The notes under the pieces: generated by a model | Told to the model about the DNA's origin: nothing | Database searches by the model: none | The model's input: only the letters and a program-made list of their open reading frames with translations | Made by a program: the position numbers and the translations under genes | Shown: positions 44,277 to 54,126 of the stretch, piece by piece | How positions within the stretch are numbered: the first letter of the stretch is position 1 | Layout: each line of letters starts with the position of its first letter | Assembly (NCBI GenBank): GCA_031291095.1 | Contig: JARLJR010000011.1 | Coordinates: 1 to 64,000, forward strand | Source: Legionella sp. | GTDB taxonomy: Bacteria; Pseudomonadota; Gammaproteobacteria; Legionellales; Legionellaceae | Reading direction: 5' to 3' | DNA: 64,000 bases

Positions 44277-45203
44277 ATGATGAAGAAGGCCGTACTTTAT
44301 TTCTTAGCCTTTATTGGCGTTTTGTTTTTATTATTTCTCTCTTATCATTGGTTATTCAACATAACCGGGGCAACAATGTATGGGAGTGGGAGTGGGAGCG
44401 GCAGCATCTCATCTATCCCAGGCTCGGCACCGGCACCTATAGCAGCATATGCTCGGTTGGATAATGCAGCGATGACCTCAGCACCCCAGACAACACCATT
44501 ATCACCCTCTGCAGAAAATGTAATAAGGCGAATGATCATTCGTAATGCCAATATTACATTACAAGTGAATGATATTAATCATGCCTTGGATGCCATCACT
44601 AATCTGGCCAATACCTCAGGAGGATATGTTGTAACCTCTAATATCAGTCAGAATGCGGGCCGTACTTCGGGCGAAATCAGCATTCGAGTTCCTGCGGAAG
44701 GTTTAAATAATGTAGTGAAACAATTAAAATCATTAGCCACTCAAGTGACGCAAGAGACTATTAGTGGAGAGGATATTACTCAGCAATACGTCAATTTACA
44801 AAGCCAGCTAGAAAATCTACAGAAATCAAAAAGCCAACTCGAAAAAATTATGCTCGGCGCAACAAAGACGCAAGACGTGCTTAAGGTGCATCAGCAATTA
44901 AGTGATACCCAGGGGCAAATAGATGTCCTTGAAGGACAAATAAAATATTATAAAGAATCCGTCGCCTTATCTTTAGTAAGTATCACCTTGAACATGAGTC
45001 CAACGATACAAAATGAATATCAGTCACAATGGCGAATAGCGGAAGCATTTAAGAGTTCTTATGTGGATTTGGTTAACGGATTACGTGATTTCACCTATAG
45101 CTTAATTCAAATTATTGTTTATTTTCTACCATTAGCTCTGTTATGGGGATGTTTTTGTTTTGTCATCTATTGGATAGGGAAAAAAATATACAAATTATTG
45201 TAG
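44277..45203 (+). CDS. DUF4349 membrane-anchored protein
   Basis: 308 residues. The N-terminal membrane segment (about 4-24) and Gly/Ser-rich linker precede a DUF4349 domain (about 80-240: RMIIRNANITLQVNDINHALDAI, GGYVVTSNISQNAGRTSGEISIRVP, then a long coiled coil around YVNLQSQLENLQKSKSQLEKIM). A second membrane helix (about 270-295) precedes the basic C-terminus. Members of this family are cell-envelope proteins of unknown function. AGAGGGG is placed for ATG 44277; ATG 44280 is also possible. It is flanked by repeat elements on both sides. Confidence 0.8.
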   Translation: MMKKAVLYFLAFIGVLFLLFLSYHWLFNITGATMYGSGSGSGSISSIPGSAPAPIAAYARLDNAAMTSAPQTTPLSPSAENVIRRMIIRNANITLQVNDINHALDAITNLANTSGGYVVTSNISQNAGRTSGEISIRVPAEGLNNVVKQLKSLATQVTQETISGEDITQQYVNLQSQLENLQKSKSQLEKIMLGATKTQDVLKVHQQLSDTQGQIDVLEGQIKYYKESVALSLVSITLNMSPTIQNEYQSQWRIAEAFKSSYVDLVNGLRDFTYSLIQIIVYFLPLALLWGCFCFVIYWIGKKIYKLL

Positions 45204-45225
45204 TCTCTAAACCTCGCCATTTGGA

Positions 45226-45287
45226 ATCAATGGGTCAGACTCGATTGAAATTGAATAGACAAATCAATCGAGTCTGACCCTATTGAT
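45226..45287. repeat. Inverted repeat with GGGTCAGACTCGATTG arms
   Basis: The left arm 45226-45247 and right arm 45265-45287 are complementary except for one extra base, with a 17-base loop. It follows the DUF4349 gene by 23 bases and could end its transcript. This type of GGGTCAGACTC palindrome resembles REP sequences used by Y1 transposases. Confidence 0.7.
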
Positions 45288-45322
45288 TTCTTGCCCGCCT
45301 TATAACAAATAATTAACTCAAG

Positions 45323-45343
45323 ATACCGTAAAAAATACAGTAT
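45323..45343. promoter_or_regulatory. 21-bp palindrome, copy 3 (upstream of the HEAT-like protein)
   Basis: ATACCGTA-N5-TACAGTAT, one mismatch from a perfect palindrome. It ends 53 bases before ATG 45397, close to the 56-base distance in copies 1 and 2. Confidence 0.5.
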
Positions 45344-45396
45344 GTATTTAATATCGAATATTAGTATTATTCAGTTTTTTTGCGATGGAGTAGCGA

Positions 45397-47508
45397 ATGG
45401 GTAAGAATAATAAAAGTAGTCAGGTGATGGCATGGAAAGGAAAAATTCGTTTGTATTTAACTACCCAAGGCAACGATATTTCCTCTAAACTGGTAATGCA
45501 AGCCTTAATCAAGGACTATTTACAATCAATTGAACATTTAAAATCCCCTCTTTTATCTAACACGTTACTCTCAAATAAAGACCATCCTCTTCACGTTTTT
45601 TGTGAAAATTTCATTGATGAGTCTTTATTACATGCGCTAAGAAAAAGTAACTATCTAACCGATGAGAACTTTGAAAGTTTGTTAGTTGCATACTTTGATT
45701 ATTATTACTGCGAAAGTCTCCAGGAGGAGTGGATTGGACCTAAAATAGCTCACTTTAGAGAATTAGAGTCTGGTTTAAATGACACATTGGAAAATAGTTC
45801 TGATGACGAACATTCCGAGGTGATGGAAAGTCCTATAAAACAATTAGAAGCGATTTTCACCCAAAAAAATGAAGCTTGGGCTTCACACTTTGTGCTTCCC
45901 CAAACAGCTTATGAGGAAGCAGTTACAATGTTACTTAAACGCTTTAAAGGCAACTATGAATGGGGATATACACATCAACGCATTGCTGCAATTATCCTGG
46001 CAAACTTAATATTACCAGAGCGTTTTGTAACCCAATTGTTTCAGATCCTTGTTTCAGGAATTTCTTCTGTAACAATCCATCCTAATTGCATCAAAATTTT
46101 ATTATCTACGTTGCAGCTTTCTCAAACACAAAGAGAATTATTAGTGGATAAAATTATAGAGGAAATTAGAGAGCCAAGTTCAAGAGTCTGTGAGTTTTTT
46201 GGGTTTTTGGATATTCCTGCCACCTCATTACCTAAAGTTGTAGAACGCCTCATTGCCTGGAGAAAAAAGGATGCCCAAAGATACGGTATTAAAACTGAGG
46301 TACAGGCAATTTTGAGCCAACTGGCGGTGACGCATATTCAAGGTATATGCACTAGTTCAGAACAGTGGAAGTATAGTTTTGATGATAATCCACGAGCTTG
46401 GTTTGCTACCAGAGACTTATATTTAGAACATTGTAATGCAATCTATTTTGCCTTTGCAGAGTTAAAAGAAAATATTGAAACGAAGCAATATGACAAAATA
46501 ACACCCAGCACATTCTATTTTATCCCTAAGGGGTATCGGTATACCGCTGTGATTCCAAATGAAACGCTTAAATTATTATTACCTTTACTGGAACAGGAGG
46601 ATTATTTTCTTGTTTCCAGAGTAATTACTATTCTCACGCAGGTAAGCTTTGATGATGCCCCTGAATTTAATTTCAAAAAAGCGCCACCTAAGGCAACGGA
46701 GCTCGTACAACACTATTTGTTAGCGACACTTAAAAAAGATCTTGGGCATTGGGAAGCACTCGTGGTATTAAAAACTATTCCACTTAGCAAAACTACAGAA
46801 AAAGAATTGATTCCTCTTTTAATTAAAATATTAAAAACAGTTAATGGACCTGTTCCTGCATATCACGCCGCTGAACTTTTAAAAAGTAATAGCTATGCGT
46901 TAGACAATGAACAGGTAAGAGTTGGCTTGTTCTCTTGTCTTGAGGAGCGCCAATCACATGATACAATACGGCATATTTTCTCTGTCTTAGCAAAGATAAA
47001 TCTTTGGGGAACACCATGGGAAAATAAACTTAAAGAATTCCTAACACATGAAAATTCACATATACGAGCAAGCACTATTTTATTAATTGGAAACCAGCCC
47101 TCTTTGGAAAATCGCGAGTTTTTAGATGGGATAACAAGTTCGCTTCTAAATGAAAATACTCCGTTTGTTATCCATGAAATTTGTAAGGTTTTCGCTAAAT
47201 GGTATAAAGAAATGGATATGGACGTATTCTTCCAAGCAATAAAAAAGCACATTCATTCTCATGTTGCGGAAGAGTTTTACTCTGCTTTGCAACACATTGT
47301 AATCCAAGAGAATGATTTAGATAAAAAAATATATTTTATCGCCCAAGTTGAATCTTTGGTTGAGCAAGAAAAAACAGCAGACAATAAGATAAACCCAATT
47401 TGGGATAATTTTGCTAGAAAGTGCCAGGATAAATTTGTTGATGCAGAATGGGCAGCAGAGCAAGAAAAGCCAAAATCCACTATGCGATTAGCCGATTTCT
47501 TTTGTTGA
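45397..47508 (+). CDS. HEAT-like helical repeat protein, effector candidate
   Basis: 703 residues, family not recognised. It is soluble and almost wholly helical. From about 330 on, segments such as LPLLEQEDYFLVSRVITILTQV, VPAYHAAELLKSN, DTIRHIFSVLAKINLWG and NSHIRASTILLIGNQPSL have the spacing of HEAT/armadillo repeats. An acidic patch (NSSDDEHSEV) lies near 130. The C-terminus is polar (EWAAEQEKPKSTMRLADFF). GGAG lies seven bases before ATG 45397. It carries the 21-bp palindrome upstream, as do two other effector candidates. Scaffolding or host-protein binding is a guess. Confidence 0.6.
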   Translation: MGKNNKSSQVMAWKGKIRLYLTTQGNDISSKLVMQALIKDYLQSIEHLKSPLLSNTLLSNKDHPLHVFCENFIDESLLHALRKSNYLTDENFESLLVAYFDYYYCESLQEEWIGPKIAHFRELESGLNDTLENSSDDEHSEVMESPIKQLEAIFTQKNEAWASHFVLPQTAYEEAVTMLLKRFKGNYEWGYTHQRIAAIILANLILPERFVTQLFQILVSGISSVTIHPNCIKILLSTLQLSQTQRELLVDKIIEEIREPSSRVCEFFGFLDIPATSLPKVVERLIAWRKKDAQRYGIKTEVQAILSQLAVTHIQGICTSSEQWKYSFDDNPRAWFATRDLYLEHCNAIYFAFAELKENIETKQYDKITPSTFYFIPKGYRYTAVIPNETLKLLLPLLEQEDYFLVSRVITILTQVSFDDAPEFNFKKAPPKATELVQHYLLATLKKDLGHWEALVVLKTIPLSKTTEKELIPLLIKILKTVNGPVPAYHAAELLKSNSYALDNEQVRVGLFSCLEERQSHDTIRHIFSVLAKINLWGTPWENKLKEFLTHENSHIRASTILLIGNQPSLENREFLDGITSSLLNENTPFVIHEICKVFAKWYKEMDMDVFFQAIKKHIHSHVAEEFYSALQHIVIQENDLDKKIYFIAQVESLVEQEKTADNKINPIWDNFARKCQDKFVDAEWAAEQEKPKSTMRLADFFC

Positions 47509-47520
47509 GTAGGCGAGACA

Positions 47521-47537
47521 AGCCCCTTTTGGGGGCT
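47521..47537. terminator. Short GC-rich hairpin between convergent genes
   Basis: AGCCCC and GGGGCT pair around TTTTG between the stops at 47508 and 47577. It is stable, but without a U-run in either direction. Confidence 0.4.
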
Positions 47538-47576
47538 GCCTCCAAGTGTTTAACACAAAGTTCTGAATTTAAGACT

Positions 47577-49037
47577 CTAGGGCTTCTTTACACCTTCTTC
47601 TATACGTCTCCCAATTTCTTGATCAATATTTTTCCAATATTGGATTGCTCTTTCTAGTATTGGCTGAGTTACACCATTTTTCAGATGGCCAACCACGTTA
47701 TTCACAAGCCTGTCTCGTTCCTCATCATTCATTACCTTTCGCACTAATGTATTCGCTTGCCCGAAATCGTCATCATCCTTACGCAAAGTATATGCTTCAC
47801 GTACTAAATCCCCATGAGCGTTCCATGTCGCTACTTCAGGATTGAGCGAACTATCAGCTACTGGGCCTCCTTTCGAGTTAGGTGTATAAACAGGATCCGC
47901 AACATGTTCAACACGCATTGCTCCGTCTTTGCTGTAACTATGGACAGGGCATTGTGGTTTATTGACCGGTATTTGTTTGTAGTTAACACCCAATCTTGCT
48001 CGATGGGCATCAGCGTATGAAAAGACTCTCGCAAGAAGCATCTTATCAGGACTAATGCCTGTTCCTGGGACCATGTTATTTATTTCAAAGGCAACTTGTT
48101 CCATTTCCGTGTGATTATCGGTTGGATTACGATTCAAAGTAAGTTTTCCGACTTTAATAAGAGGATAATCAGCATGCGGCCAAACCTTGGTAAGATCGAA
48201 AGGATTATAGCGATAAGTTTCTGCTTCATGAAATGACATAATTTGCATGTGGAGAGTCCAGCTTGGATGATCACCACGTTTGATTGCTTCAAACAGATCA
48301 CGAGTATGATAGTCGCTATCTTTTCCGGCAAGATAATCTGCCTCATCCTGGGTTAGGCATTCAATTCCTTGGTCTGTTTTAAAATGATATTTTACCCAGA
48401 ATTTCTCTCCTTTTGCATTCACCCACATATACGTATGGCTTGAGAAACCATCCATGTGCCGCCAGCTTTTAGGAATACCACGATCGCCCATTAACCAAGT
48501 TACTTGATGTGCCGACTCGGGAGACAATGTCCAAAAATCCCATTGCATGTCATGATCCCGCAAATTATTATCTGCGCGTCGTTTTTGAGAGCGAATGAAA
48601 TGCTGGAATTTCATTGGATCACGTAGGAAAAAAACGGGCGTATTGTTACCTACGAGATCGAAATTTCCCTCTGTAGTATAAAATTTCACAGCAAATCCAC
48701 GCGGATCGCGCCAGGTATCTGGGCTGCCCCGCTCACCTGCAACTGTTGAAAAACGCATGACTAGATTAGTCTTCGTTCCAAGCTGAAACACCGCGGCTTT
48801 GGTATACCTACTTAGATCTTCTGTTACTTCAAAATCCCCGAATGCACCACTTCCTTTCGCATGTGGCTGCCGCTCAGGTATTCTTTCACGGTTAAAATTG
48901 GCCATCTGCTCAATTAGATAATGATCATGCAGAACAATAGGGCCATTCGGTCCAACAGTGAGTGAGTGCTCCGTACTAGGAACAGGTATTCCTGAATCTG
49001 TTGTTGTAAATTTTTGAGTCTTGTTTTTATCCGTCAT
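47577..49037 (-). CDS. katA: Monofunctional haem catalase
   Basis: 486 residues, the size of small-subunit catalases, which dismutate hydrogen peroxide. It has the distal His in [10 protein letters not shown], Asn in [13 protein letters not shown], and the proximal haem Tyr in [17 protein letters not shown] 49037 with AGGGAAG upstream is preferred; an in-frame start 24 bases earlier lacks a ribosome-binding site. There is no signal peptide, so it is cytoplasmic. L. pneumophila is known for two bifunctional KatG-type enzymes, so this different enzyme class in an accessory region between repeats suggests horizontal gain or lineage-specific retention. Confidence 0.93.
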   Translation of the reverse strand: MTDKNKTQKFTTTDSGIPVPSTEHSLTVGPNGPIVLHDHYLIEQMANFNRERIPERQPHAKGSGAFGDFEVTEDLSRYTKAAVFQLGTKTNLVMRFSTVAGERGSPDTWRDPRGFAVKFYTTEGNFDLVGNNTPVFFLRDPMKFQHFIRSQKRRADNNLRDHDMQWDFWTLSPESAHQVTWLMGDRGIPKSWRHMDGFSSHTYMWVNAKGEKFWVKYHFKTDQGIECLTQDEADYLAGKDSDYHTRDLFEAIKRGDHPSWTLHMQIMSFHEAETYRYNPFDLTKVWPHADYPLIKVGKLTLNRNPTDNHTEMEQVAFEINNMVPGTGISPDKMLLARVFSYADAHRARLGVNYKQIPVNKPQCPVHSYSKDGAMRVEHVADPVYTPNSKGGPVADSSLNPEVATWNAHGDLVREAYTLRKDDDDFGQANTLVRKVMNDEERDRLVNNVVGHLKNGVTQPILERAIQYWKNIDQEIGRRIEEGVKKP

Positions 49038-49297
49038 GTTAATACTTCCCTTAATATTCAATCTTTGAAAAAGCCAGACTTAAAATAAGCCTAAGTTGAT
49101 CTCCAATTTGTATTTAATTATATCGCTTACAAGTCTATTTCATCTGTTTCATCAATAATAGATAAAATTTAGAGGTGTGTCGAAAATCATAATATATCAA
49201 GAGTCTAGCGAGTACATTTAAAACATGATCACTTATTCAATAATGTAGAACCTGGTATGGCACTAGCAATGGTAAATGATATAGCACTGCCATTAAG

Positions 49298-49381
49298 ACG
49301 TCATCCCGAACGTAGTGAGGGATCTCCCGCATGTGGCTCCGTGCTTGCATCGGAGATCCCTCACTACGTTCGGGATGACGT
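49298..49381. repeat. Palindromic repeat R4
   Basis: A perfect 30-bp-arm palindrome like R1 (arms 49298-49327 and 49352-49381). The upstream flank (TATGGCACTAGCAATGG from about 49257) is the reverse complement of the right flank of R2, so R4 is the same element in the other orientation. The rest of the 49038-49546 gap holds no gene that I can see. Confidence 0.9.
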
Positions 49382-49546
49382 TTTTCCTTAACCTAATGAC
49401 AGTAAGTCTGGCTCCGGCCTTATTTTGGTGGTTCTATGTATTTCCTGTTTGTCTTTTAAGGTCCATGACTATTTTTTATATTGACATGCTCCTATTTTAG
49501 TTTAGATTTGCACTTCTACTTTAATAATTAAAGACATAAATGAAGC

Positions 49547-52500
49547 TTATTGAGGGTTATATTTTAAAATTTTTGAAACCATATAATAAATAGTTGGTAA
49601 AACAAAAAGAGTAAATAGTGTTCCCAAGGATAAACCACCCAAAAGTATCATTCCAATAGCCCTGCGTGATTCAGCACCGGCATCATGTGATAAAACGAGA
49701 GGGATGACGCCAAATATCATTGCGCCTGTTGTCATTAAAATGGGGCGTAATCGCATAACGCAGGATTTTTTTATTGCTTCCAGCAACGACAAACCGTCTT
49801 TTTGTAATTGATTTGCAAATTCAACAATTAAGATTCCATGTTTCGTGATTAATCCAATTAAGGTGATAAGCCCCACCTCGGTGAAAATATTTAAGGATTG
49901 ACCAAAAAGGTAAGCAAATACTAAAGCTCCAGAGCAAGCCAGAGGAATAGTAATTAAGATAATTAAAGGATAAATGAAATTTTCAAATTGAATGCAGAGG
50001 ATAGAATAAATAAAAAGAATTGATAATAAAAATAACAATAACGTTCGCGATGATTCATTATATGTTTTAGCGGCTCCAGACCAGCTCAATTTGTATTGGC
50101 TAGGCAGGTTTTCTTTCGCAAGACTCCAGAGAGAATCCATCCCTTTTTTAAATGATTGCTGAGGAGCTAATTGCACATGCAAGGTTGTAGATCTCATTTG
50201 ATTGACGTGCTCTAAGGAGGCTGGTTGCGCCTGGTTTTTCATAGTAGCCACTGTACCTAAGGATACTCTCTGCCCTAGGGGGGTTGTAAGGTACAGTTCA
50301 TCTATACTCCAGGGTTTCGTCGTGCCTTGTAAGGTTAGGTTATAGACCACGTTATCTTTTTGAAAATTAATGGACTTATCGCCACTAAAAAAAATCTCTG
50401 TCGCTTTAGCGACTTGGGCAGGTGTAAGCCCTAGTTTTGCTAATTTAGATTTATCGACTTCTATAGAATATCCCATGGAATCAAGGCGTAAATCATGGCG
50501 TATTGATTCGAATGATTTATTACGAGCAAGTAAGGCTTTAAGCTGCTCTGTTTTATTATACAACTGAGCATAGCCATCCGTAGTGGATAGAACAAGTTCT
50601 AACTCATTTCCATTCATTTCACTATCAGTTCCAGGTAAACCATCATCCCAGCTCCACACCGTAGCATCAATCGAATTTAGTTTAGCCATGGGTGGCCTAA
50701 GCGACTCAACAATTTCTGTTGCTGAACGCTCCCTCTTAGCGTGAGGTTTTAAGGGTAAAATAATATTACTCCCCCACTCTCCAGAAAAAGTTAATTGATT
50801 TTTAGCCTCAGCAAGCGTTCCAATTGCATGCTCCATCTGCTTACCCTTTGCCTCCATGTCATTGACATTTTCGCCTATGGAACGTGGTGTAAAAACACCG
50901 ATTAAACCTCGATCTTCTTTAGGTGCCGTTTCCCGAGGAAGTAACTGATAAAAAAATAGACTTATCCCCACGGTCATAAAAACGATGAAAATAGTTAACT
51001 TTGTTTTATAGAGCGTTGAAGACAAGAGATTAATATAATGTTTTGAAAGCTTATCCAACATTACATCAATCTTAGGCCAAATTTGTTTTGTATTTTTAGA
51101 GAGTAGACTGGAACACATCAAGGGGGATAATGTCAGCGCGATTACTCCAGAGATAAATACACTTCCTGCCAAGGCAACTGCAAACTCAATAAATAATTGC
51201 CCAACCATACCATCAATAAATGCCAAGGGAGCATAGACACTAGCCAATGTGAACGTCATAGCAACAATCGCAAAACTTATTTGCTTCGCCCCCTTCAAGG
51301 CAGCCTCCATGGAAGAAAGCCCCTCTTCAATATAACGCCATATATTTTCCAAAACGATAATGGCATCATCCACTACTAACCCTACCGCAAGCACCATAGC
51401 AAGCAGTGTCATTTGATTGATACTAAAACCACATAGTTTTAAAAAAAGTAATGAGCCTAATAAGGAAATAGGTATCGTTACTAAAGGGATCAGGATGGAA
51501 CGTATATTCCTTAGAAAAAGAAATACGATAACAAGAACTAAGAGAATTGATTCAAAGATGGATGATTTGATGTTTTTTAATGAGGCACGGATAAATTCTG
51601 ATTGATCAATAATGACCCTTATCTTCATATCATCAGGTAAGGCTTTTTTTAATGCCTTAAGTTCTTTACGAATCGCTTGAGATACTTCGAGTGGATTGGC
51701 ATCATTTGCGCGCTCAATGGATAAAACCACACCTGACTGTCCGTTAACTTTAATTTGAAATTGGCTATCGTCCGTTTTTAATCGAATCTGAGCTAATGAT
51801 TTAAGAAAAACAGGGTTATTATTTACGGTTTTTATTAGTAAATTTTGATAATCTTTAGCCGTTTTTAAATCAAATTCCAGCGTTGTTGGGATTTTATTCT
51901 GATATTTTCCGGCTGGGAGCGATAAACGATTAGCAGCAATTGCATTGGCCACTTCATCCGCATTGATACCAAAAGCATATAATTTCTTGGGATCTAAATT
52001 AATCTCATAAGTATAAGGGCGTCCCCACACTGAGACTGAGGCAACACCGTTCACGCTGCGAAACGCATTTTTCAAATTGAGCTGCGCATAATGAGTCAGT
52101 TCACCAAAACTTAAAGAACGAGACTCTATAGAAAGCCCAATAAACGGCAAACCATCGGACGGATTCTGACGCTCAATTTTCGGTGCTTTTATGTTTTCAG
52201 GCAAGAAAGCACGGGCTAATCCTGCTGCCTCTTGAGTTGCATTGAGCGCCCTATCCATAACGGTGCCTGGTCGAAATACTAATTTAATATGAGAAAAACC
52301 AGCATTTGATCGAGAAGTCATTAATTCGAGCCCCTCCACGCCAGCAAGTTGTTCTTCAAGAGGATTAGTCACCGCAGATTCAACCAATTGAGGACTTGCA
52401 TTCGCATAGCTGGTATTTACAGTAATAACAGGGAAACTAATCTCTGGATATTCCCTAATAGCTAATGAGTGATAGCAAAGTATTCCAACCAGAGCAATCA

Positions 52501-52558
52501 GAAGATTAAGAATAATGGCAATAACCGGATGCTTTAAGAAATAGGTTGTCACATTCAT
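49547..52558 (-). CDS. RND efflux transporter, AcrB/HAE1-like
   Basis: 1003 residues with the RND layout: N-terminal helix (YFLKHPVIAIILNLLIALVGILCY), a large periplasmic loop, helices 2-6 with AMVLAVGLVVDDAIIVLENIWR (the proton-relay Asp pair), a second periplasmic loop, and helices 7-12. It exports drugs or other amphipathic compounds by proton exchange. The adaptor gene lies 10 bases upstream; no outer-membrane channel gene is nearby, so a TolC-like partner elsewhere is needed. It is slightly short for the HAE1 class. Confidence 0.93.
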   Translation of the reverse strand: MNVTTYFLKHPVIAIILNLLIALVGILCYHSLAIREYPEISFPVITVNTSYANASPQLVESAVTNPLEEQLAGVEGLELMTSRSNAGFSHIKLVFRPGTVMDRALNATQEAAGLARAFLPENIKAPKIERQNPSDGLPFIGLSIESRSLSFGELTHYAQLNLKNAFRSVNGVASVSVWGRPYTYEINLDPKKLYAFGINADEVANAIAANRLSLPAGKYQNKIPTTLEFDLKTAKDYQNLLIKTVNNNPVFLKSLAQIRLKTDDSQFQIKVNGQSGVVLSIERANDANPLEVSQAIRKELKALKKALPDDMKIRVIIDQSEFIRASLKNIKSSIFESILLVLVIVFLFLRNIRSILIPLVTIPISLLGSLLFLKLCGFSINQMTLLAMVLAVGLVVDDAIIVLENIWRYIEEGLSSMEAALKGAKQISFAIVAMTFTLASVYAPLAFIDGMVGQLFIEFAVALAGSVFISGVIALTLSPLMCSSLLSKNTKQIWPKIDVMLDKLSKHYINLLSSTLYKTKLTIFIVFMTVGISLFFYQLLPRETAPKEDRGLIGVFTPRSIGENVNDMEAKGKQMEHAIGTLAEAKNQLTFSGEWGSNIILPLKPHAKRERSATEIVESLRPPMAKLNSIDATVWSWDDGLPGTDSEMNGNELELVLSTTDGYAQLYNKTEQLKALLARNKSFESIRHDLRLDSMGYSIEVDKSKLAKLGLTPAQVAKATEIFFSGDKSINFQKDNVVYNLTLQGTTKPWSIDELYLTTPLGQRVSLGTVATMKNQAQPASLEHVNQMRSTTLHVQLAPQQSFKKGMDSLWSLAKENLPSQYKLSWSGAAKTYNESSRTLLLFLLSILFIYSILCIQFENFIYPLIILITIPLACSGALVFAYLFGQSLNIFTEVGLITLIGLITKHGILIVEFANQLQKDGLSLLEAIKKSCVMRLRPILMTTGAMIFGVIPLVLSHDAGAESRRAIGMILLGGLSLGTLFTLFVLPTIYYMVSKILKYNPQ

Positions 52559-52568
52559 TTTAAGTTAT

Positions 52569-53636
52569 TTATCCCGGTATTTTATTCTTAGGTTGATAAA
52601 TCGACACGTCCATTTCTGGAGATAATCGCTCGGGATTTTTTATAATCACCTGATCATTAGGCTTTAATCCTGAAATAATTTCTACAGTATCTTTTTCTTT
52701 AATACCCGATTTGACGTTCACAAGTTCAATACGATTATTAATGACCTTGTAAAGAGAGAGCTTCCCTTCTTTGAGAAATAATGCCTGAACCGGCGCCACT
52801 AATACCTGTTTTTTTTCCTTAATGAGGAGCTTTGCATAAATAGTGTCGCCGATAATGCAATCGTCACAGCGAATATCAACTTCTGCGGGGCACATATGCG
52901 TTTCAGCATCCATCATTTGCTGTAAATGAGATAGATGGTACTTCTGCTTTTTAATATAAACGATTTGCTTTTCTTTAATTTGATGAAGGTAGTGACAAGG
53001 AATATCCAGGTCAACCGCTATATTTAAAGGATCATAAACAGTAACAACCACGTCTCCTGTTTTAACTTGCGACCCATCCCTGATTTTGAACGTACTGACA
53101 ATCCCATCAAATGGAGAATAAAAACGCAAGTTCTCTACTTCGTTTTTCGTTTTTGCTGCTTCTTTTTGGGCATTTATCCATTGTTGTTTTTTTTCTTCAA
53201 GCTCTCTTATGCTGACAAATCCTTTGCTTTTCAATTGTAGGAATCGATTATAATGAGCTTCTGAGATTGCGGCTGTATCTTTTGATAACTGGTAATTTTT
53301 TTCAACTTCTGGATTAATAATCTGAGCAATTAAATCCCCTTTTTTAACTGCTTGACCTGATGAACAATTTGCTTCTAACAAACCAGGCGCTTTCGCTGTC
53401 AATAAAGTGGCATGCTTGGGGTGTATCGTACCTATAAGTTTAATGGTCTTTTTAAGCGATGTTGGCTTTACTATTGTAGTTTCAACTACCTTAAGCGATT
53501 TTTTTGGAATAGATGCGGGACGATGAAATAAATAAAAGCTCAGCACCACTGCCAGCGAAATCACCATTAAAATCGATAGATTTCTTAGCCATTTTTTAGA
53601 TTTCCATAGGGTATTGACTGCTAATTTGAACCTCAA
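52569..53636 (-). CDS. RND membrane fusion (adaptor) protein
   Basis: 355 residues. An N-terminal membrane anchor (about 20-37) is followed by a barrel-sandwich/lipoyl half (AKAPGLLEANCSSGQAVKKGDLIAQI), an alpha-hairpin (about 115-150), the second lipoyl half (FYSPFDGIVSTFKIRDGSQVKTGD) and beta-barrel domains. It links the RND pump to an outer-membrane channel. The start is TTG at 53636, supported by AGGAG seven bases upstream; the first ATG lies inside the membrane anchor. The central barrel contains an unusual Cys-rich stretch (CPAEVDIRCDDC) that could bind metal or form a disulfide. Confidence 0.9.
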   Translation of the reverse strand: MRFKLAVNTLWKSKKWLRNLSILMVISLAVVLSFYLFHRPASIPKKSLKVVETTIVKPTSLKKTIKLIGTIHPKHATLLTAKAPGLLEANCSSGQAVKKGDLIAQIINPEVEKNYQLSKDTAAISEAHYNRFLQLKSKGFVSIRELEEKKQQWINAQKEAAKTKNEVENLRFYSPFDGIVSTFKIRDGSQVKTGDVVVTVYDPLNIAVDLDIPCHYLHQIKEKQIVYIKKQKYHLSHLQQMMDAETHMCPAEVDIRCDDCIIGDTIYAKLLIKEKKQVLVAPVQALFLKEGKLSLYKVINNRIELVNVKSGIKEKDTVEIISGLKPNDQVIIKNPERLSPEMDVSIYQPKNKIPG

Positions 53637-53718
53637 TGTATTCTCCTAATTGAGTTAATCAAATATGTTTGCAGTGCAATTTACCACAAATTCGGGCGTT
53701 AATTAATCATAAATTAGT

Positions 53719-53967
53719 TTATAAACGTAAAGTTTTTGCTCTTAGCTCTTCTAAATCAAGCTCATCCGAAAGAAGATGGAAAACCTCATTGTGAATTTTT
53801 CCCAATTTATCGGGACTGATTTGTATTCGAGGCAAACCAGGAATCAAACTGATGATTGCACTTGCTGCAACAAGAAATATTTCAAAAGGCACAGGAGCAC
53901 GAGCCGCCAGAGGAACTGAAATAGTGGCTAAAAAAAGTAAAAAAATAGATAGTTCAATAAAACTCAT
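53719..53967 (-). pseudogene. Internally deleted CPA1-type Na+/H+ antiporter remnant
   Basis: 82 residues. The first 50 or so (PVPFEIFLVAASAIISLIPGLPRIQISPD) look like the N-terminal two helices of CPA1 sodium/proton antiporters. The last 28 (GKIHNEVFHLLSDELDLEEL) look like their cytoplasmic C-terminal end (pattern G-x-I-x-D-E-V-x-x-x-L-x-x-E-L-D-L-E-E). The 400 or so residues between are missing with the frame preserved, so it is probably a deletion product with no transport function. Confidence 0.45.
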
Positions 53968-54126
53968 TTGGCCTCGTTGTTCTATATTTTACACCAATAT
54001 ATTGTGCATTTCATTTTGCTACCTGAAATACGCACAACCAACTGTCCAATAAAAACACATATTAATGGGGTTTTATGCTACAATTCTTTGAATTTTAGCT
54101 TATTGACGTATAAACAGGTTAATCTT

